This document shows, one piece after another, positions 1 through 7,413 of a DNA stretch of 20,742 nt. Origin of the DNA: JBPCOI01 sp051000395. GTDB lineage: Bacteria; Actinomycetota; Actinomycetes; Mycobacteriales; Jatrophihabitantaceae. The stretch's first letter is position 1, and every line of letters begins with the position of its first letter. Location: the NCBI GenBank assembly GCA_051000395.1, contig JBPCOI010000010.1:1-20742 (forward strand), read 5' to 3'. Position numbers and translations under genes: made by a program. The notes beneath the pieces are model-generated. The model ran no database searches and was not told the origin of the DNA. It worked only from the letters and a program-made list of their open reading frames with translations.

Positions 1-30
1 GGTGTCCTAGACGGAGTCGGCTAGACCTCC

Positions 31-102
31 GGCTGGGCCGGCTGGGCCGGCTGGGCCGGCTGGGCCGGCTGGGCCGGCTAGGTCGGCTAGGTCGGCTAGG
101 TC
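31..102. repeat. 9-bp tandem repeat array, eight copies
   Basis: Five consecutive GGCTGGGCC units are followed by three GGCTAGGTC units, all in phase, and a further partial match (GGCTAGACC) sits just before at 19-27. The array lies downstream of the lipoprotein stop codon. The two variants are grouped rather than mixed, which suggests separate slippage expansions. Each unit contains GGCC or GGTC next to GGCT, so single-strand folding is possible, but no clear terminator with a T-tract is visible. Confidence 0.9.
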
Positions 103-140
103 TGCGCTGCCACACTGCAGGCGGACGCGCCGGCGCTCGC

Positions 141-686
141 TCAGCTGCCGAAGGTTCCGTGGCAGTTGGCCTGATCCCAGAGCTTGACCGCCGCGCCGCT
201 CACCTGCAGGTCGGCCAGCGGCTTCGCGATCTCGGTGGGCACCTTGCTGGAGTCCAACGACGCCTGGGTGGCCTTCGTCTGGACGTAGGTGTTGAACTGC
301 CCCACGTCCGACACCAGGGACGTGAGGCTCCCGCGGATCGTGCTGGGTGCCTTGGCCGCCAGCGCCTGCCCGCTGCTGACAACGGGCGGGAGTTCGGCCT
401 TGACGGTCGCGAGCTTCCCGCCGCCGGAGAAGACGCCCTTCACCTGACGGCCGTATGCGCCGAGTTGCGCGCAGAACGCAGCACTCGCCGCGGCACTCGT
501 ACCGCTCGGCGCCGGGGTGGTGTACTGGGCGCTGCTCGTCGCTGCCGACGTCGTTGCGGGCGTTGAGGCGTGCGTGGGCGACGTCGAGGCGCCGGGATGT
601 CCGCTGCTGCTGCAGGCCGACAGGCCGATCCCTCCTGTCGCGACGGCGATGACGAATACGCCAGCGCGAGTTCCGGCTCTGTCCAT
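141..686 (-). CDS. Putative lipoprotein, Ser/Thr/Ala-rich
   Basis: A 181-residue protein of unknown function, predicted to be exported and lipid-anchored. Residues 1-24 form a signal peptide with a basic start (MDRAGTR) and a hydrophobic core. A lipobox LSAC places the lipidated cysteine at residue 25. Residues 26-60 are a low-complexity Ser/Thr/Ala/Pro linker. The remainder (about 61-181) is an Ala-rich, probably helical domain with two cysteines, one near the start of the domain (AFCAQLG) and one near the end (QANCHG). I do not recognise a named family; small secreted actinobacterial lipoproteins often look like this. The ATG at 686 is preferred over the GTG at 689 because GGGAGGA lies at the better distance upstream. 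It is monocistronic and points toward the 9-bp array. Confidence 0.75.
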   Translation of the reverse strand: MDRAGTRAGVFVIAVATGGIGLSACSSSGHPGASTSPTHASTPATTSAATSSAQYTTPAPSGTSAAASAAFCAQLGAYGRQVKGVFSGGGKLATVKAELPPVVSSGQALAAKAPSTIRGSLTSLVSDVGQFNTYVQTKATQASLDSSKVPTEIAKPLADLQVSGAAVKLWDQANCHGTFGS

Positions 687-722
687 CACAATGTCCTCCC
701 AAAGTTGATCGGCAAAGATCGA

Positions 723-728
723 ATCCTA
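723..728 (-). promoter_or_regulatory. Candidate -10 box for the lipoprotein gene
   Basis: On the minus strand TAGGAT fits the actinobacterial TAnnnT -10 pattern and would start a transcript about 30 nt ahead of the ATG at 686, leaving room for the GGGAGGA ribosome site. No good -35 hexamer is seen at 16-18 bp spacing, so this is tentative. Confidence 0.35.
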
Positions 729-870
729 CGCGACCATGTCTGGGCTGACGGGCGGCCACGTATGGGGCGTCGGCCGAGCAGCCCTCGGTCGTCGCGGCGC
801 CGGCGCACCCACCGGGGCGTCAGCGCGGGTGGTGGTCCGGCGGAACGGTCAGACGCCCCGCTGCTGGAAG

Positions 871-1284
871 TCAGTTATCTGACCAGGGGTTGAGGTACTC
901 GACGCCGGCGCGTTCGAAGTCGCGCGCGTTGCGGGTGACGACGGTCAGGCCACGGGCGAGGGCGGTGCCCGCGATCAGCGCGTCGTGCCGGGGCGCTTGG
1001 TCTGGTACGTGCAGTGATGCGACGCGGCGGGCGGCGGCGAGCTCGAGGGGAAGGATGCGGTCGGCGAAACCGGTGAGCACATTCTGCTCGAACCACCGCG
1101 TCAGGATCCGGGCCTGGTCGGGTTCGGTCCGCCCTTTGCGCAGAATCCCGGTCTCGATCTCGATGACGGTCACGACACTGATGGCAAGGTCAACCACGCT
1201 CTGCTTGGCTACCCACTGTTTGACTCCGGAGTCGCCGCGCCGCTTTCGAAGTTCACTGACGACGTTGGTGTCGAGCAGGTACAT
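871..1284 (-). CDS. vapC: VapC-family PIN-domain ribonuclease toxin
   Basis: A 137-residue PIN-domain protein, the expected length for VapC toxins, which are Mg-dependent ribonucleases that cleave RNA when released from their antitoxin. It opens with MYLLDTNVVSEL, the canonical PIN start. The acidic metal-binding set is present: D5, E42 (in VIEIETG), D101 (in RHDALIAGTA) and D122 (in RNARDF), with T117 and N119 in the usual TRNxxDF motif. An in-frame extension upstream exists, but the ATG at 1284 overlaps the antitoxin stop (TGATG), giving translational coupling and matching family length. The RNA target cannot be predicted. All catalytic residues look intact, so an active toxin is likely. 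Confidence 0.9.
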   Translation of the reverse strand: MYLLDTNVVSELRKRRGDSGVKQWVAKQSVVDLAISVVTVIEIETGILRKGRTEPDQARILTRWFEQNVLTGFADRILPLELAAARRVASLHVPDQAPRHDALIAGTALARGLTVVTRNARDFERAGVEYLNPWSDN

Positions 1285-1523
1285 CACACGGTCGCGGGTC
1301 GGATGTCCAGGCCGACCGGGTCGATCTCGAACTCGATCTCCTCGTCCATCTCCAGCCACTCGGCCAGGTCGCTGGGCGTGCGAAGCAGCCGCTGATACTC
1401 GGCGTAGGTCAGCAACACGAACGACGGCCGGCTACGCTCGGTGATCACCACCGGTTCTTGCTCGGCCGCACGCTTGACCTGGCTAGGGCGCTGGTTGAAC
1501 TCGGCTGCGGTAACGGTAGCCAC
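1284..1523 (-). CDS. Phd/YefM-type antitoxin paired with VapC
   Basis: A 79-residue protein whose N-terminus (MATVTAAEFNQRPSQVKRAA) is typical of Phd/YefM antitoxins: a DNA-binding dimerisation domain in which a short strand leads into a helix ending in basic residues. Next comes EPVVITERSRPSFVLLTYAEYQRLL, also standard for the family. The acidic C-terminus (LEMDEEIEFEIDPVGLDI) is the likely toxin-neutralising segment. The GTG at 1523 is chosen because GGGAGG sits 5 nt upstream; an in-frame TTG at 1538 would place that ribosome site inside the gene. It precedes vapC with a 1-nt overlap and probably represses its own promoter through the repeats at 1540-1559. Confidence 0.88.
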   Translation of the reverse strand: MATVTAAEFNQRPSQVKRAAEQEPVVITERSRPSFVLLTYAEYQRLLRTPSDLAEWLEMDEEIEFEIDPVGLDIRPATV

Positions 1524-1539
1524 TACCACCTCCCTCAAA

Positions 1540-1559
1540 GTAGTACATCTAACTACATC
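1540..1559. promoter_or_regulatory. Candidate autoregulatory operator of the toxin-antitoxin operon
   Basis: Just upstream of the antitoxin ribosome site lies an inverted repeat, GTAGT (1540-1544) and ACTAC (1552-1556) with a 7-nt spacer. Overlapping it is a direct repeat of TACATC at 1544 and 1554, spaced 10 bp, one helical turn. On the minus strand TACGAT at 1562-1557 fits TAnnnT, so bound antitoxin would cover the promoter. Phd-type antitoxins bind such short palindromes; the assignment is inferred. Confidence 0.45.
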
Positions 1560-1762
1560 GTACGGCTTGGTGCTCGGCGCCGCATTCCGCAGGCACGATC
1601 ACCCGCCTGACGCATCGTTGACCGAAGGCTGACCCCGGCCCCTGAGCACCCGCCGCATCGCGCTGGCCATGCTCAGCCTCGGCGGCCACCGACCGTCCGA
1701 CCGGGCCCTACCGACCCGCGGATCAGTCAGTAGCGCCGCTTCTGTTGGGTTCTCGAGCTCAT

Positions 1763-2836
1763 TCACACGTTGAAGCGGAACTCGACGACGTCGCCGTCGC
1801 GCATGAGGTAGTCCTTGCCCTCTACTCGGACCTTGCCCCGCGCCTTGGCCTCGGCCATCGAGCCGGCAGCCGACAGATCGTCGAAGGACACCACCTCGGC
1901 CTTGATGAAGCCGCGCTCGAAGTCGGTGTGGATGACCCCGGCGGCCTGCGGCGCGGTGGCGGCGCGCGGGATCGTCCAGGCGCGGGACTCCTTCGGCCCG
2001 GCCGTGAGATAGGTCTGCAAGCCGAGGGTCTGGAACCCGACGCGCGCGAGCACGTCGATCCCGGACTCCGCCTGTCCCATCGACTGCAGCAGCTCGAGCG
2101 CCTCGTCGGGATCAAGCTCGATCAGCTCCGACTCGGTCTTCGCGTCGAGGAAGATCGCCTCGGCCGGCGCGACGAGCGCGGCCAGCTCAGCGGTGAACGC
2201 TTCATTGGCAATCTCGTCTGGATCGACGTTGAAGACGTACAGGAACGGCTTGGCCGTCATGAGGTGCAGCTCGCGCAATGCCTCGCCGTCGAGGTCGGCG
2301 CCGAAGAGGGTACGTCCGGAATTCAGGACCTGCCGGGCGTCCTCGACCGCCGCCACGGTTGCGAGCTTTCCCTTGTCGAGACGGGCCTCCTTCTGCAGCC
2401 TCGGCAGCGCCTTCTCGATGGTCTGCAGATCCGCCAGGATGAGCTCGGTGTTGATCGTCTCGATGTCGTCCTGAGGGCTGACCTTGCCGTCCACGTGGAC
2501 GACGTCCGGATCGCTGAAGGCGCGGATCACCTGGCAGATGGCATCGGCCTCGCGAATGTTGGCGAGGAACTTGTTGCCGAGGCCGGCACCCTCGCTCGCA
2601 CCCCTCACGATCCCGGCGATATCGACGAACGAGACGGTCGCAGGAACGATCTTCGCCGAGCCGAACAACGTCGCGAGCACGTCCAGCCTGGGGTCAGGGA
2701 CGCCGACGACGCCGACGTTCGGGTCGATGGTCGCGAACGGGTAGTTGGCGGCGAGGGCGTCGTTCTTGGTCAGCGCGTTGAACAGGGTGGACTTGCCGAC
2801 GTTGGGCAGTCCCACGATGCCGATGGTGAGGCTCAC
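1763..2836 (-). CDS. ychF: YchF/Obg-like ATPase
   Basis: A 357-residue cytosolic P-loop ATPase of the TRAFAC Obg family, close to the usual 360-365 residues. YchF binds ATP rather than GTP, associates with ribosomes and is linked to stress responses and translation. Visible motifs are the P-loop GLPNVGKST (residues 9-17), the switch region around NYPFATIDPN, the G3 motif FVDIAGIVRGAS, the atypical G4 region YVFNVDPDE in place of NKxD, and a C-terminal TGS domain ending GKDYLMRDGDVVEFRFNV. The start is the GTG at 2836. No Shine-Dalgarno sequence precedes it, but a TAnnnT box ends 8 nt upstream, so the mRNA may be leaderless. It is divergent from rmuC, with 56 bp between starts. Confidence 0.97.
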   Translation of the reverse strand: MSLTIGIVGLPNVGKSTLFNALTKNDALAANYPFATIDPNVGVVGVPDPRLDVLATLFGSAKIVPATVSFVDIAGIVRGASEGAGLGNKFLANIREADAICQVIRAFSDPDVVHVDGKVSPQDDIETINTELILADLQTIEKALPRLQKEARLDKGKLATVAAVEDARQVLNSGRTLFGADLDGEALRELHLMTAKPFLYVFNVDPDEIANEAFTAELAALVAPAEAIFLDAKTESELIELDPDEALELLQSMGQAESGIDVLARVGFQTLGLQTYLTAGPKESRAWTIPRAATAPQAAGVIHTDFERGFIKAEVVSFDDLSAAGSMAEAKARGKVRVEGKDYLMRDGDVVEFRFNV

Positions 2837-2844
2837 GGGCCGTC

Positions 2845-2850
2845 AGTCTA
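2845..2850 (-). promoter_or_regulatory. Candidate -10 box giving a leaderless ychF mRNA
   Basis: TAGACT on the minus strand fits TAnnnT, and a start site 7-9 nt downstream falls at or next to the GTG start at 2836. A CTGACA resembling a -35 box lies at 2870-2865, but the 14-bp spacing is short. The absence of a ribosome site before ychF supports leaderless expression. Confidence 0.4.
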
Positions 2851-2892
2851 GGTGTCCGGAAAACTGTCAGAGGCCGATGTGAGGATCCCGGC

Positions 2893-4080
2893 ATGGATGC
2901 CACCGCCGCCGTTCTCGCCTGCATCACGCTGCTCGTCGGCGTCGTCGTCGGCTGGATGCTCGCCCGCACCCAGGTGCGCGAGCTGTTCGGCACGCAGGCC
3001 GCGATCGCGTTGCAGCGCAACAGCGAAGCCGTCGTCCGCCTCGCCGACGGCAGCTTCGCCCAGCGCCAGCAGTCCATCGACGCGCTGATCGCGCCGCTGC
3101 ACGAATCGCTGGAACGGGTGCAGGCGCAACTGGCGCAGGTGGAGATGGGGCGAGCCGGTTCCGACGCGGCGCTCCGGGAGCAGGTGCTCGCGATGAGCCG
3201 CAGCTCGGAATCCCTGCGCACCGAGACCGCGCAGCTGGTCACCGCGCTGCGCGCCCCGCAGGTGCGTGGCCGCTGGGGTGAGCTGCAACTCGAACGGGTC
3301 GTCGAGGCAGCCGGAATGACCGAGCACGTCGACTACACCACCCAGGTACAGGCAGGCGGCGACGGGCCCGTGCAACGGCCGGATCTCGTCATCCGCCTGG
3401 CTGGCGGCAAGAACGTGGTGGTCGACTCGAAGGTCGCCTTCAGCGCGTATCTCGAGGCGCTGGAATGCCGGGACGAGGCCGCCCAGACCGAGCGCCTGCG
3501 GGCTCATGCCCGGCAGCTGCGCACGCATATCGACTCGCTTGCCGCCAAAGCCTACTGGGAACGGTTCAGCCCGACGCCGGAGTTCGTGGTCTGCTTCGTG
3601 CCGGCCGACGCCTTCCTCGACGCCGCGCTGCGGGCCGACCCGACGCTGCTCGAACACGCGTTCGCGGGCAACGTGGTGCTCGCGACGCCCTCCACGTTGA
3701 TCGCGCTGCTGCGTACCGTCGCCTACACCTGGCGGCAGGAAGCCCTAGCTGAGAATGCGAACGCCGTGCACGAACTGGGCAGGGAACTCTACAAGCGCCT
3801 CGCGACGATGGGCCGGCATTTCGACAAGCTCGGGCGCAGCCTGGGCAGCGCCGTGGGCGCCTACAACGAGGCGCTGGCGTCGATGGAGAGTCGAGTCCTC
3901 GCCACGGCCCGGCAGTTCACCGACCTCGGCGTGGTCGCCCCGGACGCTGCCCTGCCGCCGTTGCGGCCGCTCACCGACGCGGTGCCGCGTCCGGCCACGG
4001 CAGCGGAATTGTGCGAGCAACGGGTGGTGACCCTGCGGCGCGCGGCAGCGCCGGGCTCCCACAGCGGTCCTGATCCTTAG
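2893..4080 (+). CDS. rmuC: RmuC family DNA recombination protein
   Basis: A 395-residue protein of the RmuC family, linked in E. coli to limiting recombination at inverted repeats and carrying a restriction-endonuclease-like core. Residues 5-24 are a hydrophobic N-terminal segment (AVLACITLLVGVVVGWML), likely a membrane anchor, followed by a coiled-coil stretch to about residue 125. The conserved core has RGRWGELQLERVVEAAGM, RPDLVIRLAGGKNVVVDSKVAF (the PD-(D/E)XK-like Asp and Lys), FVVCFVPADAFL and VVLATPSTLIALLRTVAYTWRQE. The ATG at 2893 has GAGGA 7 nt upstream. It is divergent from ychF, and the downstream DUF6542 gene is co-directional after 127 bp. Confidence 0.95.
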   Translation: MDATAAVLACITLLVGVVVGWMLARTQVRELFGTQAAIALQRNSEAVVRLADGSFAQRQQSIDALIAPLHESLERVQAQLAQVEMGRAGSDAALREQVLAMSRSSESLRTETAQLVTALRAPQVRGRWGELQLERVVEAAGMTEHVDYTTQVQAGGDGPVQRPDLVIRLAGGKNVVVDSKVAFSAYLEALECRDEAAQTERLRAHARQLRTHIDSLAAKAYWERFSPTPEFVVCFVPADAFLDAALRADPTLLEHAFAGNVVLATPSTLIALLRTVAYTWRQEALAENANAVHELGRELYKRLATMGRHFDKLGRSLGSAVGAYNEALASMESRVLATARQFTDLGVVAPDAALPPLRPLTDAVPRPATAAELCEQRVVTLRRAAAPGSHSGPDP

Positions 4081-4207
4081 CGTCCGCTGACCGCTTCGGC
4101 GCGCGTCACAGCCGACTCCGCCACGCTCGGCGGTACCGTTTCGATAACGGACACCGTCCCGGATCGACGAGCGGCGGCCCAGTCAGCGACGACGAGGGAG
4201 TGCGGTC

Positions 4208-4822
4208 TTGGTGAACGCGCAGGCTCCGCGGGGGGGACGCGGCGTTGCGGCACGCCTCGGCACCGACGACGGATGGGGGCCGGCCACCTCAGTGCGGACC
4301 GCCGCCGCGCAGCCGGCAACCGGGCGACAGGCGCCCGATGTCGACCAGCGGGCCGTGCCCCGGGTCGCCGGGCAGCGTCCCCGCGACCGACGCGCAGCCA
4401 ACCGTCTCGCCAGCCAGCAGCGGTATGGCAGGCCTGCGCAGCAACAGGTGGTGCCCGACCGAGGCCTGCCCGGCTGGGCGGCGCTGCTCCTGCTGCTCGT
4501 CATCGCCGGTATCGGCGGCGTCATCGACGTGATCAGCGGGTCGCAGATCCGGGGCGGTTTCAACGTCGGGGTGGTCATCGCGTCCGTCGTCGCGATCCTG
4601 GTGGTCCGGCGTTCGGCGATGTTTCCGGTCGTCGTCGCACCGCCGATCGTCTACGCGGTCGCGTCCGGCGCGATGCTCTACGTGCGCTCGGGCGGTCTGC
4701 ACGATCGGCGCGCGTTGTTCGACGCGGCGGCGAACTGGCTCGTCTACGGTTTCCCGGCGATAGCCGCGGCGACCGCCGCAGTCCTGATCATCGCCGGCAT
4801 CCGGCTGATCGTCCGCCGCTGA
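4208..4822 (+). CDS. DUF6542-type membrane protein
   Basis: A 204-residue protein with a long disordered, basic N-terminus (residues 1-85, rich in Arg, Ala, Gln and Pro) followed by about four membrane segments at roughly 90-108, 118-134, 138-158 and 178-202. The layout and the RGLPGWAALLLLLVIAGIGGVIDVISG region match the actinobacterial DUF6542 family, whose mycobacterial member Rv1111c sits between ychF and ispH, as this gene nearly does. Function is unknown. Start choice is between TTG at 4208 and the next codon, GTG at 4211; GAGGGAG at 4194-4200 suits either. The 3' end runs into a 14-bp tandem repeat that includes the stop codon. Confidence 0.75.
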   Translation: MVNAQAPRGGRGVAARLGTDDGWGPATSVRTAAAQPATGRQAPDVDQRAVPRVAGQRPRDRRAANRLASQQRYGRPAQQQVVPDRGLPGWAALLLLLVIAGIGGVIDVISGSQIRGGFNVGVVIASVVAILVVRRSAMFPVVVAPPIVYAVASGAMLYVRSGGLHDRRALFDAAANWLVYGFPAIAAATAAVLIIAGIRLIVRR

Positions 4823-4850
4823 TCGTCCGCCGCTGATCGTCCGCCGCTGA
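4805..4850. repeat. 14-bp tandem repeat spanning the DUF6542 stop codon
   Basis: CTGATCGTCCGCCG occurs three times in perfect tandem, followed by CTGA of a fourth. The first copy encodes the end of the protein (LIVR), and the stop TGA lies in the second. Because 14 is not a multiple of 3, expansion created several out-of-frame TGA codons rather than lengthening the protein. Confidence 0.95.
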
Positions 4851-4893
4851 GCAGTCGTTCCGTGCACAGCCGCGCCGCGGGCACCATGGACAG

Positions 4894-5697
4894 ATGCTCA
4901 CCGGGATGGCCCCACCGCGCCGGCGGCTGGTGCTGGGCGTTGCGACGATCGTGGCGCTGGCCGTCCTCGCTGCCGTCGCGGTCCTCCTCGCATCAATGCA
5001 CCGCGCTCAGCCGGCAGCGCCGGTGGCGCAAGACGTCCCCGGGCCGGTCCTGCTCGTACCCGGCTACGGCGGCTCGACGGCCGGCCTGGACGTCCTGGCG
5101 AACCTGCTGCGCGCGCACGGCAAGGACGTGGCAGTCCTCACGCTGCCCGGCGACGGTCGTGGCGACCTGAACGCGCAGGCGGCCGCACTCGGCGCCGCCG
5201 TCGCCACGGAACTCGCGCGGACGCACGCGCGCTCCGTCGACGTGGTCGGCTACTCCGCGGGCGGCGTGGTGGCCAGGCTCTGGGTGCGCGAGCACGGTGG
5301 CGCACGAGCGGCCCGCCGCGTCGTCACCCTCGGCTCGCCTCACCACGGCACCGAACTGGCCGGGCTGGCCGGTTCGCTGCTGCCCGGCGCCTGTCCCATC
5401 GCCTGCCAGCAGCTGGAACCGAACAGCTCCCTGCTCGACGAGCTGAACGCCGGTGACCAGCCGCCGGCAGGGCCGTCGTTCGTCTCGATCTGGACCACGC
5501 ACGACGACGTCGTGCTGCCGCCCAATTCGGCATCAATCCCGGGCGCGCTCGATTTCACCGTGCAGAGCGTCTGCGCGGGCGACCCGGTCCGGCACAGCGG
5601 TCTGCCGAGCGACCCGGTGGTCGGCGCGATCGTCCTCGCCGAACTCGCGCCCGGACCGCCGGTGGCGGCCCCGCGGGTTAGCTGTCCTAGCTCGTGA
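4894..5697 (+). CDS. Secreted or membrane-anchored lipase-like alpha/beta hydrolase
   Basis: A 267-residue hydrolase of the alpha/beta fold, resembling class 2 (EstA/LipA-type) lipases, that would cleave lipid or ester substrates outside the membrane. Residues 8-35 are a basic-hydrophobic signal anchor (PPRRRLVLGVATIVALAVLA). The oxyanion region is LLVPGYGGS (53-61), and the nucleophile elbow GYSAGG places Ser121 at the centre. Further conserved segments are TLGSPHHGTELAG (145-157), TTHDDVVLPP (201-210, likely Asp204 or Asp205) and VRHSGLPSD (232-240, likely His234). Four cysteines after the anchor (167, 171, 227, 264) could pair as disulfides, consistent with export. The start is uncertain: ATG at 4894 or 4906, both without a strong ribosome site. 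Its last 11 bases overlap the convergent permease gene. It has no counterpart in the mycobacterial locus. Confidence 0.85.
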   Translation: MLTGMAPPRRRLVLGVATIVALAVLAAVAVLLASMHRAQPAAPVAQDVPGPVLLVPGYGGSTAGLDVLANLLRAHGKDVAVLTLPGDGRGDLNAQAAALGAAVATELARTHARSVDVVGYSAGGVVARLWVREHGGARAARRVVTLGSPHHGTELAGLAGSLLPGACPIACQQLEPNSSLLDELNAGDQPPAGPSFVSIWTTHDDVVLPPNSASIPGALDFTVQSVCAGDPVRHSGLPSDPVVGAIVLAELAPGPPVAAPRVSCPSS

Positions 5698-6508
5698 TGT
5701 CCTTCGTGCTGAAGTTCGCCCAAGCGGCACCGAGCAGTACCGCCACGTAGACGAGCTGCAGCAGCATTCCGCGCTCGACGTTACGCCACAGGATGGGGTC
5801 GCGGAACAGATCGATGAACGACAGCCAGTAGCGCGTCGGGAGGTAGGGCGAGATCGACCGCGCCGCGTCCAGCGTCAACAGCAGTGACGAGCCGATCAGG
5901 AAGGCCAGCGCGCCCAGGCTCGCCGACAGCGGCGAGTCGGTGAACGTCGATAGCAGCAGCGCCATCGCGGCCACGCCGAGCATGGACAGCGCCACGTACG
6001 CGATGGCCAGCACCGTCCGCAGTCCGACCTGCCCGGACGTCAGCGTCGACCCGGACACGCTGGCCACCGAGCTCGCAGCGCTCACCGGCTCGTGGCCGAG
6101 CAGCAACGTGCCGACCAGGTAACCGGTGCCGGCCACGATGACGACTGCCGCGAGGACGAAGGCGAAGACGGTGACGAGCTTGGCGACCAGCAGCCGCGAG
6201 CGCGCCACCGGCCGGGTCAGCACGTAGCGCAGCGTGCCGCCCTGGGCTTCCCCGGCGATCGAGTCGCCGGCGACGACGGCCACCGCGACCGGCAGGAACA
6301 GCGGCAGCACGATGGCCAGCGCGGCGACGGCGAACAGCGATCCGTTGGACAGGACGGCAGACAGGAACGCCGGACCCTGCCCGGGACGCGGTCCGAGGTG
6401 GGTGACGGCCAGGAGCACCGCGACCACGGTCGGCAGCAGGTCGAGCAGCAGCAGCGTCGCCCAGATACGGGGCCGGCGCGCCAGCTTGCGCAGCTCGACG
6501 CCGATCAC
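5687..6508 (-). CDS. ABC-2 type transporter permease
   Basis: A 273-residue integral membrane subunit with about six hydrophobic segments. It contains the ABC-2 hallmark GDSIAGEAQGGTLRYVLTRP followed by VARSRLLVAKL, seen in multidrug or polypeptide export permeases. The GTG at 6508 overlaps the ATPase stop by 4 nt (GTGA), so the two are translationally coupled; longer in-frame readings upstream lie inside the ATPase gene and are Arg/Gly-rich nonsense. It is the third gene of the operon starting at 8495. Substrate is unknown, and the ABC-2 class implies export. Its 3' end overlaps the convergent lipase by 11 nt. Confidence 0.92.
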   Translation of the reverse strand: MIGVELRKLARRPRIWATLLLLDLLPTVVAVLLAVTHLGPRPGQGPAFLSAVLSNGSLFAVAALAIVLPLFLPVAVAVVAGDSIAGEAQGGTLRYVLTRPVARSRLLVAKLVTVFAFVLAAVVIVAGTGYLVGTLLLGHEPVSAASSVASVSGSTLTSGQVGLRTVLAIAYVALSMLGVAAMALLLSTFTDSPLSASLGALAFLIGSSLLLTLDAARSISPYLPTRYWLSFIDLFRDPILWRNVERGMLLQLVYVAVLLGAAWANFSTKDITS

Positions 6509-7413
6509 AGCTGCACCACCCGGTCCGAGCCCGACGTAGTTCGCTCGAGGATCACTTCTTCCAGTGTCCTGCGCTCGGCAACGAGCTCGGCCACGGGCAC
6601 GCCGCAGCCGACGAGCAGCGCGTTGATCCCGGCCGGCTCCCCGCCGCGGACGATCAGGCGCTCCCCGTCGCGTCCTTCCACCCGCCCGTTCAGCGCGGCC
6701 AGCGCCGCGGCCGGCTGCGGCGTGCGCACCACCGTGCGTCCCGTCGGCGCGCGCAACGTCGCGAGCTCGTCCTGGATCACAAGCCGGCCCCGATCCAGCA
6801 CCCCCACCCTGGTGCACATCTGCTCGATCTCGGCAAGCAGGTGACTGGACAAGAAGATCGTGCTGCCCGCTGCGTTCAGGCGCAGCAGCAGCTCGCGGAT
6901 CTCCCGGATACCCTGCGGGTCCAGGCCGTTCGTCGGCTCGTCGAGTACGAGCAGCTCCGGTTGCTGCAGCAGAGCGGCGGCCAGTCCCAGCCGCTGGCGC
7001 ATGCCGAGGGAGAACGCCTTCACCTTCTTGCGTCCGGTACCCGACAGGCCCACCTGCTCGAGCGCGTCCTCGATGCGCCGGCGGCGCGTCGGGCGCCCAC
7101 GCGAGCCGCCGCTGGCGTCGAACAACTCAAGGTTGGCGCGCGCCGTCAGGTGGCCGTAGGCAGCCGGCCCTTCGACGAGGGTGCCCACCTTGGGCAGCAC
7201 CCGACGCGCCGCTCTGGGCATTGCCTCGCCGAACACCTCGATGCTGCCGGACGTCGGCAGGACAAGGCCCAAGATCATCCGTACCGAGGTGGTCTTGCCC
7301 GATCCGTTGGCGCCGAGGAAGCCATACACGTCACCGGCACGCACGTCGAGATCGATGCGGTCGACCGCGACCACGCGGCCGAAGCGCTTGGTCAGGCCCT
7401 CGGTGCGGATCAC
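6505..7413 (-). CDS. ABC transporter ATP-binding protein
   Basis: A 302-residue cytosolic ATPase that powers the adjacent permease. The motifs are complete: Walker A GANGSGKT (34-41), signature SLGMRQRLGLA (from 135), Walker B LLVLDEPTNGLDP (from 154) and H-loop LSSHLLAEIEQM with His191. The C-terminal extension (about 210-302) is typical of the CcmA/DrrA/BcrA-like class that partners ABC-2 permeases. The start is the GTG at 7413, which overlaps the stop of the upstream LolA-like gene by 4 nt (GTGA); the in-frame Arg-rich extension to 7491 overlaps that gene and is not needed. Confidence 0.95.
   Translation of the reverse strand: MIRTEGLTKRFGRVVAVDRIDLDVRAGDVYGFLGANGSGKTTSVRMILGLVLPTSGSIEVFGEAMPRAARRVLPKVGTLVEGPAAYGHLTARANLELFDASGGSRGRPTRRRRIEDALEQVGLSGTGRKKVKAFSLGMRQRLGLAAALLQQPELLVLDEPTNGLDPQGIREIRELLLRLNAAGSTIFLSSHLLAEIEQMCTRVGVLDRGRLVIQDELATLRAPTGRTVVRTPQPAAALAALNGRVEGRDGERLIVRGGEPAGINALLVGCGVPVAELVAERRTLEEVILERTTSGSDRVVQL

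Noticed and set aside
7..759. Minus-strand frame running through the 9-bp array as Gly/Pro/Ala and Leu/Ala/Asp repeats
   Set aside because: It overlaps the lipoprotein gene in another frame; the lipoprotein has a proper signal, lipobox and ribosome site, and this frame has none.
1745..2851. Plus-strand open frame opposite ychF
   Set aside because: Mirrors the full ychF gene, a normal effect of GC-rich codon use.
4118..4150. Weak inverted repeats (CCGCC/GGCGG and CCGTT/AACGG) between rmuC and the DUF6542 gene
   Set aside because: Stems of 5 bp are expected by chance at this GC content, and there is no T-tract.
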